Assembly: GCA_036346275.1 (NCBI GenBank)
Contig: CM070725.1
Span: forward strand, 19,086,216-19,150,215
DNA length: 64,000 nucleotides
From: Otatea glauca
Taxonomy: Eukaryota > Streptophyta > Magnoliopsida > Poales > Poaceae
Reading direction: 5' to 3'
Shown: positions 23,308-35,703 of the stretch, piece by piece
How positions within the stretch are numbered: position 1 is the stretch's first letter
Layout: each line of letters begins with the position of its first letter
Made by a program: the position numbers and the translations under genes
The notes under the pieces: generated by a model
What the model saw: the letters and a program-made list of their open reading frames with translations, nothing else
Database searches by the model: none
Told to the model about the DNA's origin: nothing

Positions 23308-26300
23308 TGTCAAGACCTGAATATGCAAATTCGGACCATCTGTGTATTCTGCACTTGTCCAGAATCACGCTAGTGCACAAAGGCTCAACATGGATGAATA
23401 TCACAATCATACACAACGAATACTTGAATAAAACTTCATCAGATTAAATATAACCGTTTAATGACCTTAAGATCCACCTTACATGAATGCGCCAAACTAG
23501 GCTAAGACTTAAGAAATAATAAAAATGCAGCGGAAATAATTTATTCATAGCAACCCTTCAATTTGCCACAGGCAACTGACAAGATTCGCACCCTAATCGA
23601 TCGTCGTCTCCTCATAAGCAGGCATAGCCTCCTCTCTAACTGGTGGTTTGTTGTTGCAAGAGGTGAGTACATAAAGCACTCAACAAGTTGTGCACAGAAT
23701 GCAAGTCTAATATACTATATGTATGGCTTATTCCAAATGAATGGCTGAATTGGTTATTTTGCAATAAAGCAGCATTTATAAATGAATAGAATAAATAGAT
23801 TGAAATGAAAGTAAAACAAATAATAACAATAATAAATTTCGCAATTATTTCCCAGTAAACTGACTAACAACATTAATTCAATTTCCATTCTTTCACAGGC
23901 ATACAGCCTGCATTCACAAGTTTATTTTATTAAAATCTAACCCTTGATTGTAATCACTGAGCATTGCTCAATACCGCGAACACGACTATTCGAATAGGTT
24001 TGACACTCTACAGAGGTTATACACTCTACCCACGAGATATAATCATACACCACAAAGGCGAATGATCATAACAAAGCCTTTTACAATGCTCTGTCTAAAT
24101 CTCACGCCATGTGAGTCTACTCGTACACCCGGAACCTACACCCCAACGATAGTACCAAAGCCTAAACATTACAAATTAATCAGTTAGGTCTGCCCCATAC
24201 CAGACATATGGTTTCATGAATGACTCAGTTCAAAAGCTTGCAATGTTAAGTCTTTAATTGACCAAGGCAAGACTAACCAAAAATTCGACATTACCAATAT
24301 ACTATCAATTTTCATTATCAAAAACAATGTGACTGCTCAAATGCCACATTGGTCCACCATAAAATCATAACTCTTTCCACTTGCCTCAGTCTAAATCATT
24401 TTACCACCTAGTTATTTTACCATGCACCACGTGACATCAACAACATTGTCTGACAACACCTCACATACAAATTCATAAATATTCTCCATAATCCATTAAA
24501 CAAGATTAACCTTTTGACATAAAATGATATCAATAACTCGTTGCATGGCTAAACAAACTATTCGCGTTCTAGCTAACCCACATTGACAATTAATAGCTAC
24601 CAATTAATAAAGATCCATCCTAAGGTGACAATGAAATATGGCATACAAATGATAAGGTAGATATAACTCAAATTGGATGAATAACTAATGCCAAATTAAT
24701 TGAAACGGATATTAATTGAATTAGCATGCAGAAGTTTAAAACAATATAAGTTTAGAAACATGGGTTCAATATGATCAAATCATAACTTGCCTTTAAAGAA
24801 CTCTTGATCATGCTCTGGACCTTGATCTTGAGTTGGCTCCTCGCTTACCTACACCTCGGGTAATTTGACGTCTACGTGAAACAAATAATAAAGTAATAAA
24901 TACCAAAAATAGAGAGTAAAATCAACTCCAAAAATTAAATAAAATTAACCATTAAATAGAGCTCAATTTTACAAATGTTTAAAAACTAGAATCACCTTAA
25001 TCGGAGTTCGTATGAGGGAGAACGAGCTTTTTAAAGTTTGAAATAAAAGATTAAATCAGAAAATGGAAAAACCAAATTACTTGAATTATCTTTCTACTGG
25101 AAATCCGATTTATGATGTCAGCAGACACGTGGCCCAATCACAGAGCGACACGCGTCCTGTCCCATGGACTCGGTCCACAGTTAGTCCTGGTCCACCGTGG
25201 ACCAGCGATACTGTGCTGGTGCATCGGCTAACGCAAGCACTGGCGTCAGCGACAACACGTGCCGTGACCCAGGCAAGACACGCAACTCTACCGCAGTGAC
25301 GACACTTGGGGTTTCAAAACCGATGGTTGCGATGCACCGCAAAGGCTGACGATGGAAAGGTATACGTGGCACAATCTAGACCTTTAGATCTACATCTAAC
25401 GGTGGAGACTATACGACACGGAGACACAACAGCGCAACACGTGGCACAATCTCGTCCATACTTGCACAGATCGGATGGCTGGCGATGCAGAAGGGGCGGC
25501 GGCTCTCGGTTACTGCGGGCTTGACATGGGGCGAGATCCCAGCTACTCATACTCGATCCGATGGTTGGGGTTTGCATACACTGCAATATCACACAGACAC
25601 ATGGCGCAACACTGACCGTTCACCGACGATCTGACGGTCAACAACTGACAAAAGGCAACGATGGTGGCACAGTGGCGGAAGCTATCGGATCAACACGGAA
25701 CCAAGACTACTCGATGCGGCGAACACATTGGTACCTTCGGCTTCAACAGAGATGTAGTGGACGGTGAGGAAAGTGGATGAAAACATCGGCGGTGGCCTTG
25801 CAACCTCCGGCAAGCTCGTTCTTCGCGATGGCTGCAGCACGGGCGATGAGACTTGAGGCAAAACGCGCAACACGAGATAGCGATCACGGAAAAATATGCG
25901 GCGCAATATATAGCACCCTTGACTTCCGTGTCCATTGCAATTTTCGCGGAGGATTACACGGCGGCAGTGGAATCCGGCGGCGATACAACTAAGGTGATGC
26001 GGCGCGGATGATACAAAGCACCAAGCGACGCGTACAAGCGACAGCCATTGGATCAGATCCCGACGGCTCTAGATCTAGGGTTTGCGGTTGAGCAGGCTGA
26101 TGCAACACGACTTGGGCTGGGCCCGTACGGGTCTAGCCCAACAATATTCAAAGGCTTTTTAAACCATTTCCGAATAAAAACAATTTTAGGAATTCAATAA
26201 AGCCAAATAAAATAGCAAAAATACCCAAAAAATTACAGAAAAACTTTGGAAAATATTTCAAGGCTTTTAGAACTTAAATAAAATATTTCCAAAAAATATT

Positions 26301-26445
26301 ATTTAAACTTTCCAGACTTTTAACTAACTTTTAACAAAAGTCCTTAGTTCAAATAAATATAAAATAAATCAATTAAATTCCAGAAAATTTCCAAAATTAT
26401 AAAATGCATGTTAAATCCATAAAATGAAAAAATTAGGATGTTACA
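23308..26445 (-). mobile_element. Solo LTR, 3.1 kb, reverse orientation
   Basis: This 3138-bp sequence starts TGTCAAGACCTG and ends AGGATGTTACA on the plus strand, the TG...CA ends of an LTR. It is flanked by perfect 5-bp duplications AACAC (23303-23307 and 26446-26450). No internal retroelement sequence is present, so it is a solo LTR left by recombination. Orientation is inferred from the TGTAACATCC start on the minus strand. The length and the ATGCAGCGG word near 23526 suggest a large-LTR Gypsy family, Tekay/Del-like. Only short unsupported frames lie inside. Confidence 0.88.
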
Positions 26446-26450
26446 AACAC

Positions 26451-26638
26451 AAAATGTTATGGACGAAGAGGGACATTCTGGGGCTCAGTATGCAACTAAT
26501 CACCCTAGTGTGCACCAGTTGAGAGAACTTTGTATATATAAGAGTATTGCTGTTTGTTTTTTTGTTTCGGCCTTGTAGCTGACTTTCTTCTTCAGTCTTA
26601 ATGAATTTGTAGATATCCTGTCCTCGTTCAAAAAAAAG
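26451..26638 (+). mobile_element. Possible 3' end of a LINE (non-LTR retrotransposon)
   Basis: The stretch carries CTTCTTCAGTCTTAATGAA and TCCTGTCCTCGTTCAAAAAA, a CU-rich tail with a short A tract like the 3' ends of grass L1-type LINEs. No reverse transcriptase remains. The solo LTR inserted immediately to its left. Confidence 0.4.
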
Positions 26639-26639
26639 G

Positions 26640-27180
26640 CCATGAGAGAAAAGGATACTTACAGGATATTTGTTATGGTTAATTGAGTTGTAAGCCTGCA
26701 ATGAGTTTAGTGACTAACAGTCAAATAAATAAAAGGAGCAGAGTTCCAGATTAAGAACAGATAGATTAAAGGAGCAATAGACATTAGATTTGTGTTCATC
26801 ACCTTGTTGTTTTACTTTTACCTGCTGCAACTTCAGAAGGAGCAAAGCGTGGTCATTAAAGTTGGTACTTAGGATACTAACTCAACAACGGATCGAAAGT
26901 GATGAACGGGACTGCTATAGCGTAATCATCCATCTCCCTCTTGAGTTTTGCTCCTGTTGCATTGGTGCAACATGATAATTATTATGCATGAAATGTCACA
27001 TGGTAACATATAATTGCACTAGTATTGAGGGAACAGGAGATTATGCGAATGTCGCATCTGAAAATGCAGATAAAGGGACAATTGTAAGTTCGGGAATTCA
27101 GATTCTCCACCAAAAAGAGTAACTTTTAATACTGCCCTTTTATATTGTTTTTGTACTTAGAAAAAACAAATCAAATTATA
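26640..27180. other. AT-rich spacer without a recognised gene
   Basis: Only short open frames, none with family resemblance. Confidence 0.35.
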
Positions 27181-27182
27181 TA

Positions 27183-27416
27183 CCCCTTCCATTCTTTTTT
27201 ACTTGACGTCCTAGAATCCATGCCGTCAAACTTACCAAAGCTTGATTGCCAATATGTTTAAAAATATATAGATTAGCTATTGAAAAATTATACCATTAGA
27301 TTTATAGTTTAAAATACATGCATAATATTATAATTTTATTAGTATGTCTTAAATAATGGTCCATTATCGCATCCGGGAGACCATAAAAAAACATCAAGTA
27401 AAATAAGAATGGGGAA
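27183..27416. mobile_element. Stowaway-like MITE
   Basis: The 234-bp element has inverted ends: CCCCTTCCATTC...ACTTGACGT on the left against the reverse complement of ACATCAAGTAAAATAAGAAT plus GGGG on the right. TA dinucleotides flank it (27181-27182 and 27417-27418). Size, TA duplication and CTCCNTC-like ends fit Tc1/mariner-derived Stowaway MITEs. Confidence 0.75.
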
Positions 27417-27448
27417 TACCAGATTACACACTGCAAGCATGCCACATG

Positions 27449-28837
27449 TGATGACCCGTATAATTAGCTCAGGGTAATAATAGTAACACCGTCATTACTC
27501 TGAGATAATTACACGAATCTCAGCATATTAACTAATCAAAATATCGAGCGCACCCGATATTTTATCAGTTAATACACCGTGTTCAGAGTGCAAAAGCAGA
27601 ACAATAATTAGAGATTGAAATAGAAACTTATTACAATCCATTGCCACGCAGAGCTACAAGTTTAGTATATTAATTATACATACGATCAAAGTACAACAAA
27701 AATACAATACCAACTACTATCCTAAAGATTGACCAAGTTGATGTAAGATCTACCCAACAACCTAACACTCCTGATAACCTGCATCCTTACAGTTTTTATC
27801 CTGCGGTTGACCCTCGCCCCTTGCCGCGTAGACGAGACAATTGGGATCCATGTCCCAACCATACGCTTGATCATTGGAGCAATTCTCTAGCAAAGGGGGA
27901 TTTAGTAAGAGTGAGTATAAAAGTAAGCAGCAAGCATTAATAGCAAATGCAATAATTAATTTTCTCTCATATCCATCCAATGATCACCTTCCCTCAAAAT
28001 CCACTTTTTATAGAAATTAGATTTTGGGTTTTTTTAAAGGTTGTGTATTTTAATTATGAAAATAGCTACTAGCACTTGTATATGAGGCAGACTTAGCTTC
28101 CATAGCCTACAACCCAGGAGACAGGCATGAATTCATAATTTTAACCCTACGCAGGTTTGTACCACTTTACCCATAGTGACTCCATCCTATGAGGCCCTAT
28201 AATGTTTATCACTATTCCAGTATTAGATCTCCAACCCTGCTAACTCGAGCCAGAGACACCTATCCCAGGCTGTCCTGTTTGACTCACAACTAGCAGTTGT
28301 ACCATACTACCGCAACAGCACTAATACCCAACCCTAAGCTTTACATATAGAGCCAAAAGAATCAACCGCAGCTGATTTTTGGTGTCCTTTACTGGGACTC
28401 CCGGCATACCTAGCTTCACACTCCTAGTTATCTGCTCATACCCAATGTGGAGATCACAATTAGGACAACCTTTTCTGACCGATTTCACGTACTATGGTTG
28501 GTACTTTAAATACGGCCTATTGTCCGAGTGTAGTTGTTCATCTTTATATATAGCCTATGTAGAGAACCTCACCGACTACCTTCCTTCTCATCAGCGTCCT
28601 CTACCTACCATACATATACATACGTCATCGGCTCTATTCATTGGATGAACCAATTCAATATACCCATAATCATACCATTCCAACAATTCAACTCCATGCC
28701 ATTCTTCCAACCGCAACCGATTTACATTTTCACCTTAAAAGATACTTTTTCCATGAATTAACAATATCACACATATCTAAAAACATTTAAAAACAATTTA
28801 CTAAAAATGATCAAAAGAAGCTTGCATGATATAGAAT
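27449..28837 (-). mobile_element. LTR-like fragment, reverse orientation
   Basis: Starts TGATGACCCGTATAATTAG and has the composition and word pattern of a reversed large Gypsy LTR, similar in style to the solo LTR at 23308. No second end or target duplication was found, and it stops where another LTR-like sequence begins. Confidence 0.35.
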
Positions 28838-30660
28838 TGTAATACTCGACCTCACTTGGATCCTGAAAGTGGCCGTATGCTAGGTTCAGATCTGTTCATG
28901 CGATTATAGAGTATTAAATTCATGTGGCAATTAATTATAGTGGTTTTATGGCATCCAACCTTTTTAAGACTTAGTGCAAATTGGCATAGATAGGTTGGTT
29001 ATTTTAATTTAGAACTTATTAGTCGGTCACATTTTAATTGAGTGCATGTTAAATTTGAGACATTTTAGCTCGCTATAATTTATTTTGGTGTATTTTAATT
29101 TACTCGATTCACTGAGATTTTGGGGTTGGAATTTATTTTAGTGTGGCATAAAATTTTCCTTCTTCAATTATTATGGCGATTGCAATTTTTATCGATTTCT
29201 TTATTTATTTAACCAATCGTATTCGTCCCACCTCTGATTTTTATTTAAATTTCTAAGATTAGTATTATTTATTTCTTGCATTATTACCATTATTATTATT
29301 GTCACTTTATTATTTTTTCCTTTTCTTTTCTCCCATTTTTCCTATTTTTCTCTTTCTCTTTTTTTTCTCCTCTTTTTTTCTCTTTCCTTTTTCCTTCCTC
29401 TCTACTTTTCCCTTCCTCTTTTCCATTTGGCCGAACTCCCCCCTCTGTCTCTTCTCTTCTCTTTCTTCCTCTTCTCTATTCTTTTCTTCTCCCCCTAGAT
29501 CTACTCCTCCTCTATGCCGCATCCTGGCTCCTCCCTCTCCGACACGGCTAGGCGCCAGCTTGCCTCGGCTTGGCCCGGCCTCGCCGCCCCACCGCCTCCA
29601 GGCCACCTTTGTCGCCCCTGTCGCACGACCTTTGGCCCACGCTGACTTGTGCGCAATCGTGCTACCCGCCTAGGCCGCCTGGGCTCCCGCGCTGGCCATC
29701 TCCCCCTCGGCACAGCCCTGCGTTGGCCTGCTCTCCCGGCTTGGCCCCATGCCGGCCTGTTCTCCCGAACTCAGCCCCGTGTCGGCTCGCCATGGCTGCT
29801 GCCGCCCCTACCCTCTTCATGTCATGGCCCGCCTGGGCCACTCTCTTGCGGTGTCGACCCCCGGGCTGACCTCTCAAGGCCCTCCCCTTCTGCTTGCCAA
29901 GGCTTGGTAATGCCCTAGTTTTTCCCCCATTTTTTCCTTCTTCCTCCTATGTCCCTACTGTGATGTGCATAGTTATCTGTCTAGATGGATGATTTAGTGT
30001 TGTACCATATTACTTTTTATCGGTTGATGATGAATATTGGGTTGATGGCTTGGGTTTTGGAGGTGCCGCGATGACACCCAAAATTTTCCGTGCGCTGGGG
30101 AGTACGAGTAAGATTATTGGGCAAGCACGGTACTACCCCTTTCTGTCACCCAGCTGAATCCTAACATAATTCCTACTGCACGGACGATCTATCATAGTCC
30201 TTACCCATGAGAATTCTATGATATTGGTATGACTTACTGCTGAAAGAGGAATTACCCTAAATGTGGGGAAGGAATGGCAAGGGATGTGATGGCAATGCAT
30301 GAAAAAGTGAAGACGAAGTTGAGGTGGCTGATGGAGAGGACCGAGATCTGGTCTCCTTGATCTTGATCCTCCTCTCCTTGGTTCCTTATATCGGCCTCCT
30401 CCTCCTGCTTATTGGTTTGTGGTGCTTGCTTGATACCTGGGTTGCTCAGTGGTTTGTGTGTGGGAATGAGGAATGGTTGGGCTCAGCTTAAATGGCTAAG
30501 ACTTATCTCTTTTGATAGTAGCTCCTTTACCTTTTTATCATTGAGATTTTTACTTACCTACCATGAGATATTGTGGTTACTGTTGGTGCTTGGCTATGGT
30601 TACCCGACAATGGTTTGATGTGTATGTCAGATGATGACACACTACTTAGTGAGAGGTGCC
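28838..30660 (+). mobile_element. LTR-like fragment, forward orientation, with polypyrimidine tract
   Basis: Starts TGTAATACTCGACC, an LTR-type start. It passes through AT-rich sequence, a polypyrimidine run of about 200 bp (29306-29512) and a GC-rich stretch. This order is common in grass Gypsy LTRs. The right end is uncertain and no 5-bp duplication was found. Confidence 0.35.
29306..29512 (+). repeat. Polypyrimidine tract, about 200 bp
   Basis: The plus strand is almost entirely C and T, with a short non-pyrimidine interruption near 29430, ending CCCCCTAG. Such a tract can form triplex or other non-B structure. Confidence 0.8.
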
Positions 30661-30720
30661 GATCTGGTCCCTGACACATCAGTTATCTCAATGAGTAATA
30701 CCATCACATACGGGTCTAAC

Positions 30721-30770
30721 GGCAATTCCAAAAATTTAAGTCTTTGGCAACTCCAAAAATTTAAGTCTTT
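30721..30770. repeat. 25-bp tandem duplication
   Basis: Two adjacent copies of GGCAATTCCAAAAATTTAAG plus TCTTT, with one base different (AATT against AACT). Confidence 0.85.
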
Positions 30771-31880
30771 GATTTAATTTGCTTTTTGGTTATATGAAAG
30801 TATGTGGATATCTAACATTTCTAGGGATTCGAAGCTGGAAGTCGTTAGGAGCTTAGCTTATTAGGACATTCGAGTGTTCTTGTAATTTTTCCTCTTGGAT
30901 GTAAATTGATACTCTTGTACTTTGTGTTGTATACCGTTGTATGATATTATTTGATATAGAATGGAGATCGATGCCATCTTTTGTTGTATTAGTATTTGTA
31001 CATGCTGCGATGCCTGAATATATGTATGACTGCTCTGTTAATTGATTGGGAAAGATAATTAATTCTTGTGGAATGATTGACTTATGTAAGTGTGAAGATT
31101 CAATGCATGCATGCATATTCGTTTCAATGTACTTAAGTAATCGGTGAGGTTTACTGTTGAATTATTTGATTGTTGAGTTTTCTTTGGTAATTTAGATTAT
31201 CTTTATCCTAATTGCTCCTTTGCAAGAAGTTAAGTGGGCGGGTACTTTCACCACATTTGCACCACGAGTGCCTTCAATTTGTTCAGTAAACAAGCCATGT
31301 ACTCTTTGGTTTATCAGATTTATAGGTATTGTTTTCCTTTGTTATCACTGCATATGAATAGATATCTGTAGCTATTCAAAAGAACTGCATCCTTCTAATC
31401 ATATAGATAGGCCTATCTTCTAGATGTTTGTTAACCTGCTAGGATCTAGAATGTGCACAACTGGGGCCATCTCTATAAATCCCATTTGAGATGGAGGAAT
31501 ATGATTGAAATTTTGGAGAAGTTATATTGATTCATGCACAACTCTTGTAAAATTCGTGCGCTCCAAAACTACCTACGAACTGCCCTCTTGCTATCAGGAA
31601 GGCATTTTATGGATCCCATCTCAACTACACGTCTTCTCCCGAAATTTTGTGCTGAATTTCTTGAACAGTCCAATGCTCAGCGATGGCGAGGCCCAAGAGC
31701 AAACTAATTAAGATTAGTGAATTGAATTACTGATAGATTGTAGAATCACAAGAAAACAATTTGCTATTGCAGAATTAGTGGGGACCGATGACGTTGATAT
31801 ATGATTCGGTTTTTATTAGTCCTCATCATTTCGTATACTACCGTATTTAAATTTAAACCGTATTTAAACCTGGGAGCTTT
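30771..31880. other. 1.1 kb without a recognised gene
   Basis: AT-rich sequence; the short frames have no recognised homology. I see nothing further in it. Confidence 0.35.
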
Positions 31881-32057
31881 CGCCGCCTCCCGCAGTGTCC
31901 ACGTCGCCTTCGGGGCCTCGTGGCCGCATCTCCGCCCGCCGCGTCGCGCGCGTCCACAGGAAACGGGAGCGCCGTGCATACGGCTGGCTCCGCGTTCGAC
32001 CACGTCGCCCACCTGGCTCGCGGACGTGCCAGACTCAAGTATTTTGTTGCGACTCGC

Positions 32058-32989
32058 TGACGAATACTCATACCAGGGGTACCCCAACGGCCCAGGATGA
32101 CAAGCAGGCCGCGTCAAGCCCAGCTCCGACCCAGGGACCTGCGGGACCACAAAAGGACACTCGTCTCCGCCCAGAGTAGGGCGAGCGATCCCGACCAAGT
32201 GGAACGCCGACCCCCGTCACGGGTCGGGCTCCCCCGAGCCCCGACCAAGCTGAGGCAACCTTCGTCAAGGGCCACGTGTCAAGCCTCCGCCGACTGTTGG
32301 CCACGTGCCCCCACGGACAAGATTGTTCGAAGTGATCGTACGGGGCAGGTGGCCTCTTTCCGAGGAGCACGAGGGTTGTCCAAGTCAAAACTCCAGTCCC
32401 ATCGCCCAGTCACACGAAGAATGGGGATGCGCTCCCTCCCGAGGCAGCGTCAGGGCCACGCTTCGCAACATCAGCGCCTGACAGGTTCTCGAGGGGCGTG
32501 CGCCGCTTCCAAGGAAACGATTTAACCGCTCTACTCAGCAAGCCTACCAAACCTAGTGTGGGCGAAGCCGGACGGCGACCAATCACCAAGACGAGGAACT
32601 AGGGCCCCTAGTATAGGTTTCTCCTTCCTTCCTTCTCTCAATTCTCGATGTAACCTGCCCCTTCCGACTATATAAAGGGGGGCAGGGCCCTCCGAGAGAG
32701 GGGGGCAGACACACACACGCACACACAGACATACACACACAAGGGTATTCTCTTCTCGCTAAGTCTTTACGAACAGACAACGAACACTCTCGTGTTCAAG
32801 TCCTCACTTGTAAACGCGGTGCAGTCGACTACATCTAAGGCAGTACAACACCACCACACGAACTGGAGTAGGGACATTTGGCTCGAACCAGTATACATCT
32901 TGGGCCTTTGAGTTTAACCATTCAGAGAGAGGGAACGCGCGATCTCTTCTGACTTACAAATTTATTTGCCGGTGCTCGAAACACCGACA
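32058..32989 (+). mobile_element. Solo LTR, 932 bp, Gypsy-type
   Basis: It begins TGACGAATACTCATACC, ends AAACACCGACA and has perfect 5-bp duplications CTCGC on both sides (32053-32057 and 32990-32994). A TATA box, ACTATATAAAGG, lies near 32668, followed by a purine-rich leader and an (AC)-rich stretch, marking the start of R in the + direction. No internal retroelement sequence remains. GC content and layout fit Tat-like Gypsy LTRs. Confidence 0.92.
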
Positions 32990-33010
32990 CTCGCAATTCA
33001 TAAACGCTTC

Positions 33011-33076
33011 GTAGCTCGGTTGGTTAGCGCGTTCGGTACGCAACTGCCGGTCCTCGGTTCGAGACCGCCCCGCGCA
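33011..33076 (+). ncRNA. tRNA-derived sequence with pol III boxes (SINE-like head)
   Basis: A box A match TAGCTCGGTTGG (33012-33023) and a box B match GGTTCGAGACC (33056-33066) are spaced as in a tRNA gene. The D-arm is recognisable, but the T-stem has mismatches, so this is a decayed tRNA-like head rather than a working tRNA. Confidence 0.55.
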
Positions 33077-33285
33077 AGTGACTGTGGTGAATATTTGTGG
33101 AGGTCGTTTCCTTGTCTCGCGATGCGTGGCATTGGGCGGCCGCGTGGGCATGTGCTTTTCTCGCCCTCGTTTTTTTGCCGTGCGAGAAAACGCAATCAAG
33201 TTTTTTTTTTTGGTCTCAATCAGTCTCCTAGCGTGCAGTAGCAGCTTAACGCACTCATTCGAGTTTTCTGTGCCTAGTAAAAAAC

Positions 33286-33431
33286 ACATTTGGCGAATCC
33301 TTCAGTTCGATTAAATTAGCAGGAGAAAGTTTAAAGAATTTGATTAAAGAAGTGTCGATTTATAGTTAGGAAAAATTGTGTAACATTTGGCGAATCCTTC
33401 AGTTTGATTAAATTAGCAGGAGAAAGTTTGC
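33286..33431. repeat. 47-bp direct repeat spaced 97 bp
   Basis: ACATTTGGCGAATCCTTCAG begins at 33286 and again at 33383. The two 47-bp copies differ at about one base, suggesting a partly retained 97-bp tandem duplication. Confidence 0.85.
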
Positions 33432-33924
33432 TTACTTTGTGCTGCAGACTAGACAGAACTTTTGTTTCTACTGTGAAATGCCTGCAAAATTACAAATATG
33501 TCTGTTTTCTTTCGATAAGCCCCTCCAAGCTTCTTAGATTTTTTTAACTGTTCTTTTCTTCCATCACAAATATCTTTCAACATATCTCAAATTCTGCGTC
33601 TAACTCGGTTCTCTACGATAGTGCACTCCAAAAAATTCTTAGATTTTTCTCCGATTCTTTTCTTTGACCAGAATATGCGCTGCGCGACGTGCCGCCGCGC
33701 AAACGTACCTAGTATCAATAACAGAGGGGAGAGAGCTGGAACTGACAGTGACCACTGAGGCACTGACCAGTGACCACCTATTTGGCTTGAGGCATGTACC
33801 AACTGTAGAAATGTCAAACTCTCTGAAAACATAATAATTCCTTATGTTGTCACCATGTTGAGTGTGGCACTTATCAACAGCATCTGTCTTTGTTTAATTA
33901 TTTCCCTGTTTGTACTGAAGATTC

Positions 33925-34214
33925 TGTAAAATCCCAAATTTGCACTTTTGTAAAAAAAATACAAATTTCAAAATATTTATCTCGAAAAATTGGAGTTTAT
34001 TACGTTTTTTTTCCTTATTTTGACATTTTCAATTCAAATTAATTGAACCTTCTCATATTCAAATCGCATTTCAAATTTTGCCTCCCTTTTCTTTCCATTC
34101 CCTAGTGAGAACCACTCTATTTCCTCTTGCCAGCAGTACTTCCTCCATCCCCTCCGTCATCTCCCTTGGTCAAATTGACCCCTTGTTCACTGCAGATCCG
34201 CTGCTGCTGTGTAG
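33925..34214 (+). mobile_element. LTR-like sequence interrupted by a nested LTR
   Basis: Starts TGTAAAATCCCAAATTTGC, an LTR-type start, and runs to the insertion point at 34214. Plausible continuation resumes at 35704 (TTGCCACCTTCTTCC, then GC-rich leader-like sequence to about 35880). Confidence 0.4.
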
Positions 34215-35703
34215 TGGATCAGAGGCCAGAGAGGGGGCGTGAATTAAAAAGGCTTAATTAAAAAATTAAATTTTACTAATCCAACCTAAGTGCATAAAAT
34301 TTCTAGTGAACTTTTAAAACCTAGTTCCAACCCACCCTACTCAATTCTAGTGATATAAGAATTGAAATACACTAAAGTAAATACGGAAACATAAAAGATA
34401 CAAGGAACACAATTTACTGGTCTTGGAGATTCAACGATCTCCCTTACTCCTCGTTGGAATCAAGCCATCAACTTGTGCTAATCCTCCACTCCAGATAGGT
34501 GGACTTCGAACCTTTACAAGACTCTTGTGACTTTGCACAAACACCTCCAAGGAAGAACACCGAGACAAAACGCCACCGAGCTGTAGAGGAGTCACCAACC
34601 TCTAAGAGAAAATGCTCACTTGAACCCAGCAAGATCAAGAAACTAGGAGTGATGCGCAACCTAGGCCTATATACTCTCATGCACTCAAAGATCTTCAATC
34701 AATGCTTTAAAGTGCTCTCAAGGTTCTCAATAGGATTAATACTGAGATACAGTCGCAAAAACACTTGCATATGAACCCACATAGGGTTTGTATATAGCTC
34801 CACTCCTCATAAACTAGTTGGTAGACACAAATATTTCAAAATATCCCTTTAAGTCAGATTATCCGACCCACTCAGATTATCCTACTTATATGCTTTCCAA
34901 CATACACTCGAATCGTCTGGGTCTAACTAGATTATCAGACCCACTCGGATCATCTGACTTACTCGGATCATCCAGGCTAGTGCAGATCCTCGAGAGCACC
35001 TCCTCCTTCAAATTCATCCGACTGGTAGTCCGATCGACTCGAATCATCTAGCTCACATGTATTTCATCTCAGACACTTCTCTGTCAAATTTATTTAGCCG
35101 ATGGTCTGGGCCACCTGGGCATCCAACTCCCACTGAAACTTCAACACATGTCCTCCGTGAAATTGATCAGACCCATACCCCGGGTCACTTGGATCATCTG
35201 ACATGCAACGAAAATTTCAAGACATGCCCACTGTTGAATGGACCCGACTGATGATCTAACCTAGTCAGATTGTCCAACTTAAACTGAATTTTCTAACCAA
35301 GTTTGAATTCTCACACACATTCCAAGTTTGGTATCCCAATTGGTTTTTTTGGCTTTCTCTAACTAGATATGAGCTAGAGAGACCTAGTGTACATAACAAC
35401 TACCTATTTAACCTCACAAACTCAAGCTACTAGTCTTGAATTCCTTAACAGTACAACCAAAATAAAACAAAATATACAACTAAAATGATTCAAATTCGAT
35501 TTCTCACGTCACTTCTAGTTTTAAGGTCCTTAATCTTCATTCTTTTGCTATCAATTATACATCTTAATAATCCATGAATACCAAGAACTCTCAATAACTC
35601 ATCTTAAAATCTTAACATGGTTAGTCTTGACAATCAAACGATATTAATCACCGAAACTCTTAAAATATCTTAAATATCTGAAATTTAAAGCCTAATGCTT
35701 ACA
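34215..35703 (-). mobile_element. Reversed Copia-type LTR (probably solo)
   Basis: Read on the minus strand it starts TGTAAGCATTAGGC and ends CGCCCCCTCTCTGGCC...GATCCA. TTCACCCC-like residues near the end match the style of the Copia LTR at 52233. Degenerate repeats of CTCGGATCATCTGACT type (34850-35060) recall the repeats in that LTR. Flanks are TGTAG (34210-34214) and TGTTG (35704-35708), a 5-bp duplication with one mismatch. No internal sequence is seen. Confidence 0.5.

Larger units (their letters stand above)
31880..33280 (+). repeat. GC-rich repeat with tRNA-like head, split by a solo LTR
   Basis: Flanking the solo LTR is a GC-rich sequence (GTCCACGTCGCC at about 31897, CCGCGTCGCGCGCG, then AAGTATTTTGTT at 32037). 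After the LTR it continues into a tRNA-like segment at 33011-33076. The repeat at 43495-43720 has the same order of GTCCACGTCG, CCGCGTCG, AAGTATTTTGTT and tRNA-like segment, so these are two diverged copies of one family. The right boundary is approximate. Confidence 0.55.

Noticed and set aside
29276..29918. Overlapping open frames rich in Phe/Ser, then Pro/Ala.
   Set aside because: They come from a polypyrimidine tract followed by GC-rich LTR-like sequence. No protein family is recognisable.
30953..30962. GATATAGAAT, which also occurs just left of the LTR-like start at 28838, as a possible target duplication.
   Set aside because: The sequence before it does not end in CA and the expected duplication length is 5 bp. 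It is probably a coincidence in AT-rich DNA.
31801..32525. Several frames over 90 codons on both strands.
   Set aside because: They span the exact boundary of a solo LTR (32058) and so are chance frames.
33011..33076. A possible functional tRNA gene.
   Set aside because: Boxes A and B are present, but the T-stem has mismatches and the anticodon arm is not clean. It is better explained as a tRNA-derived repeat head.
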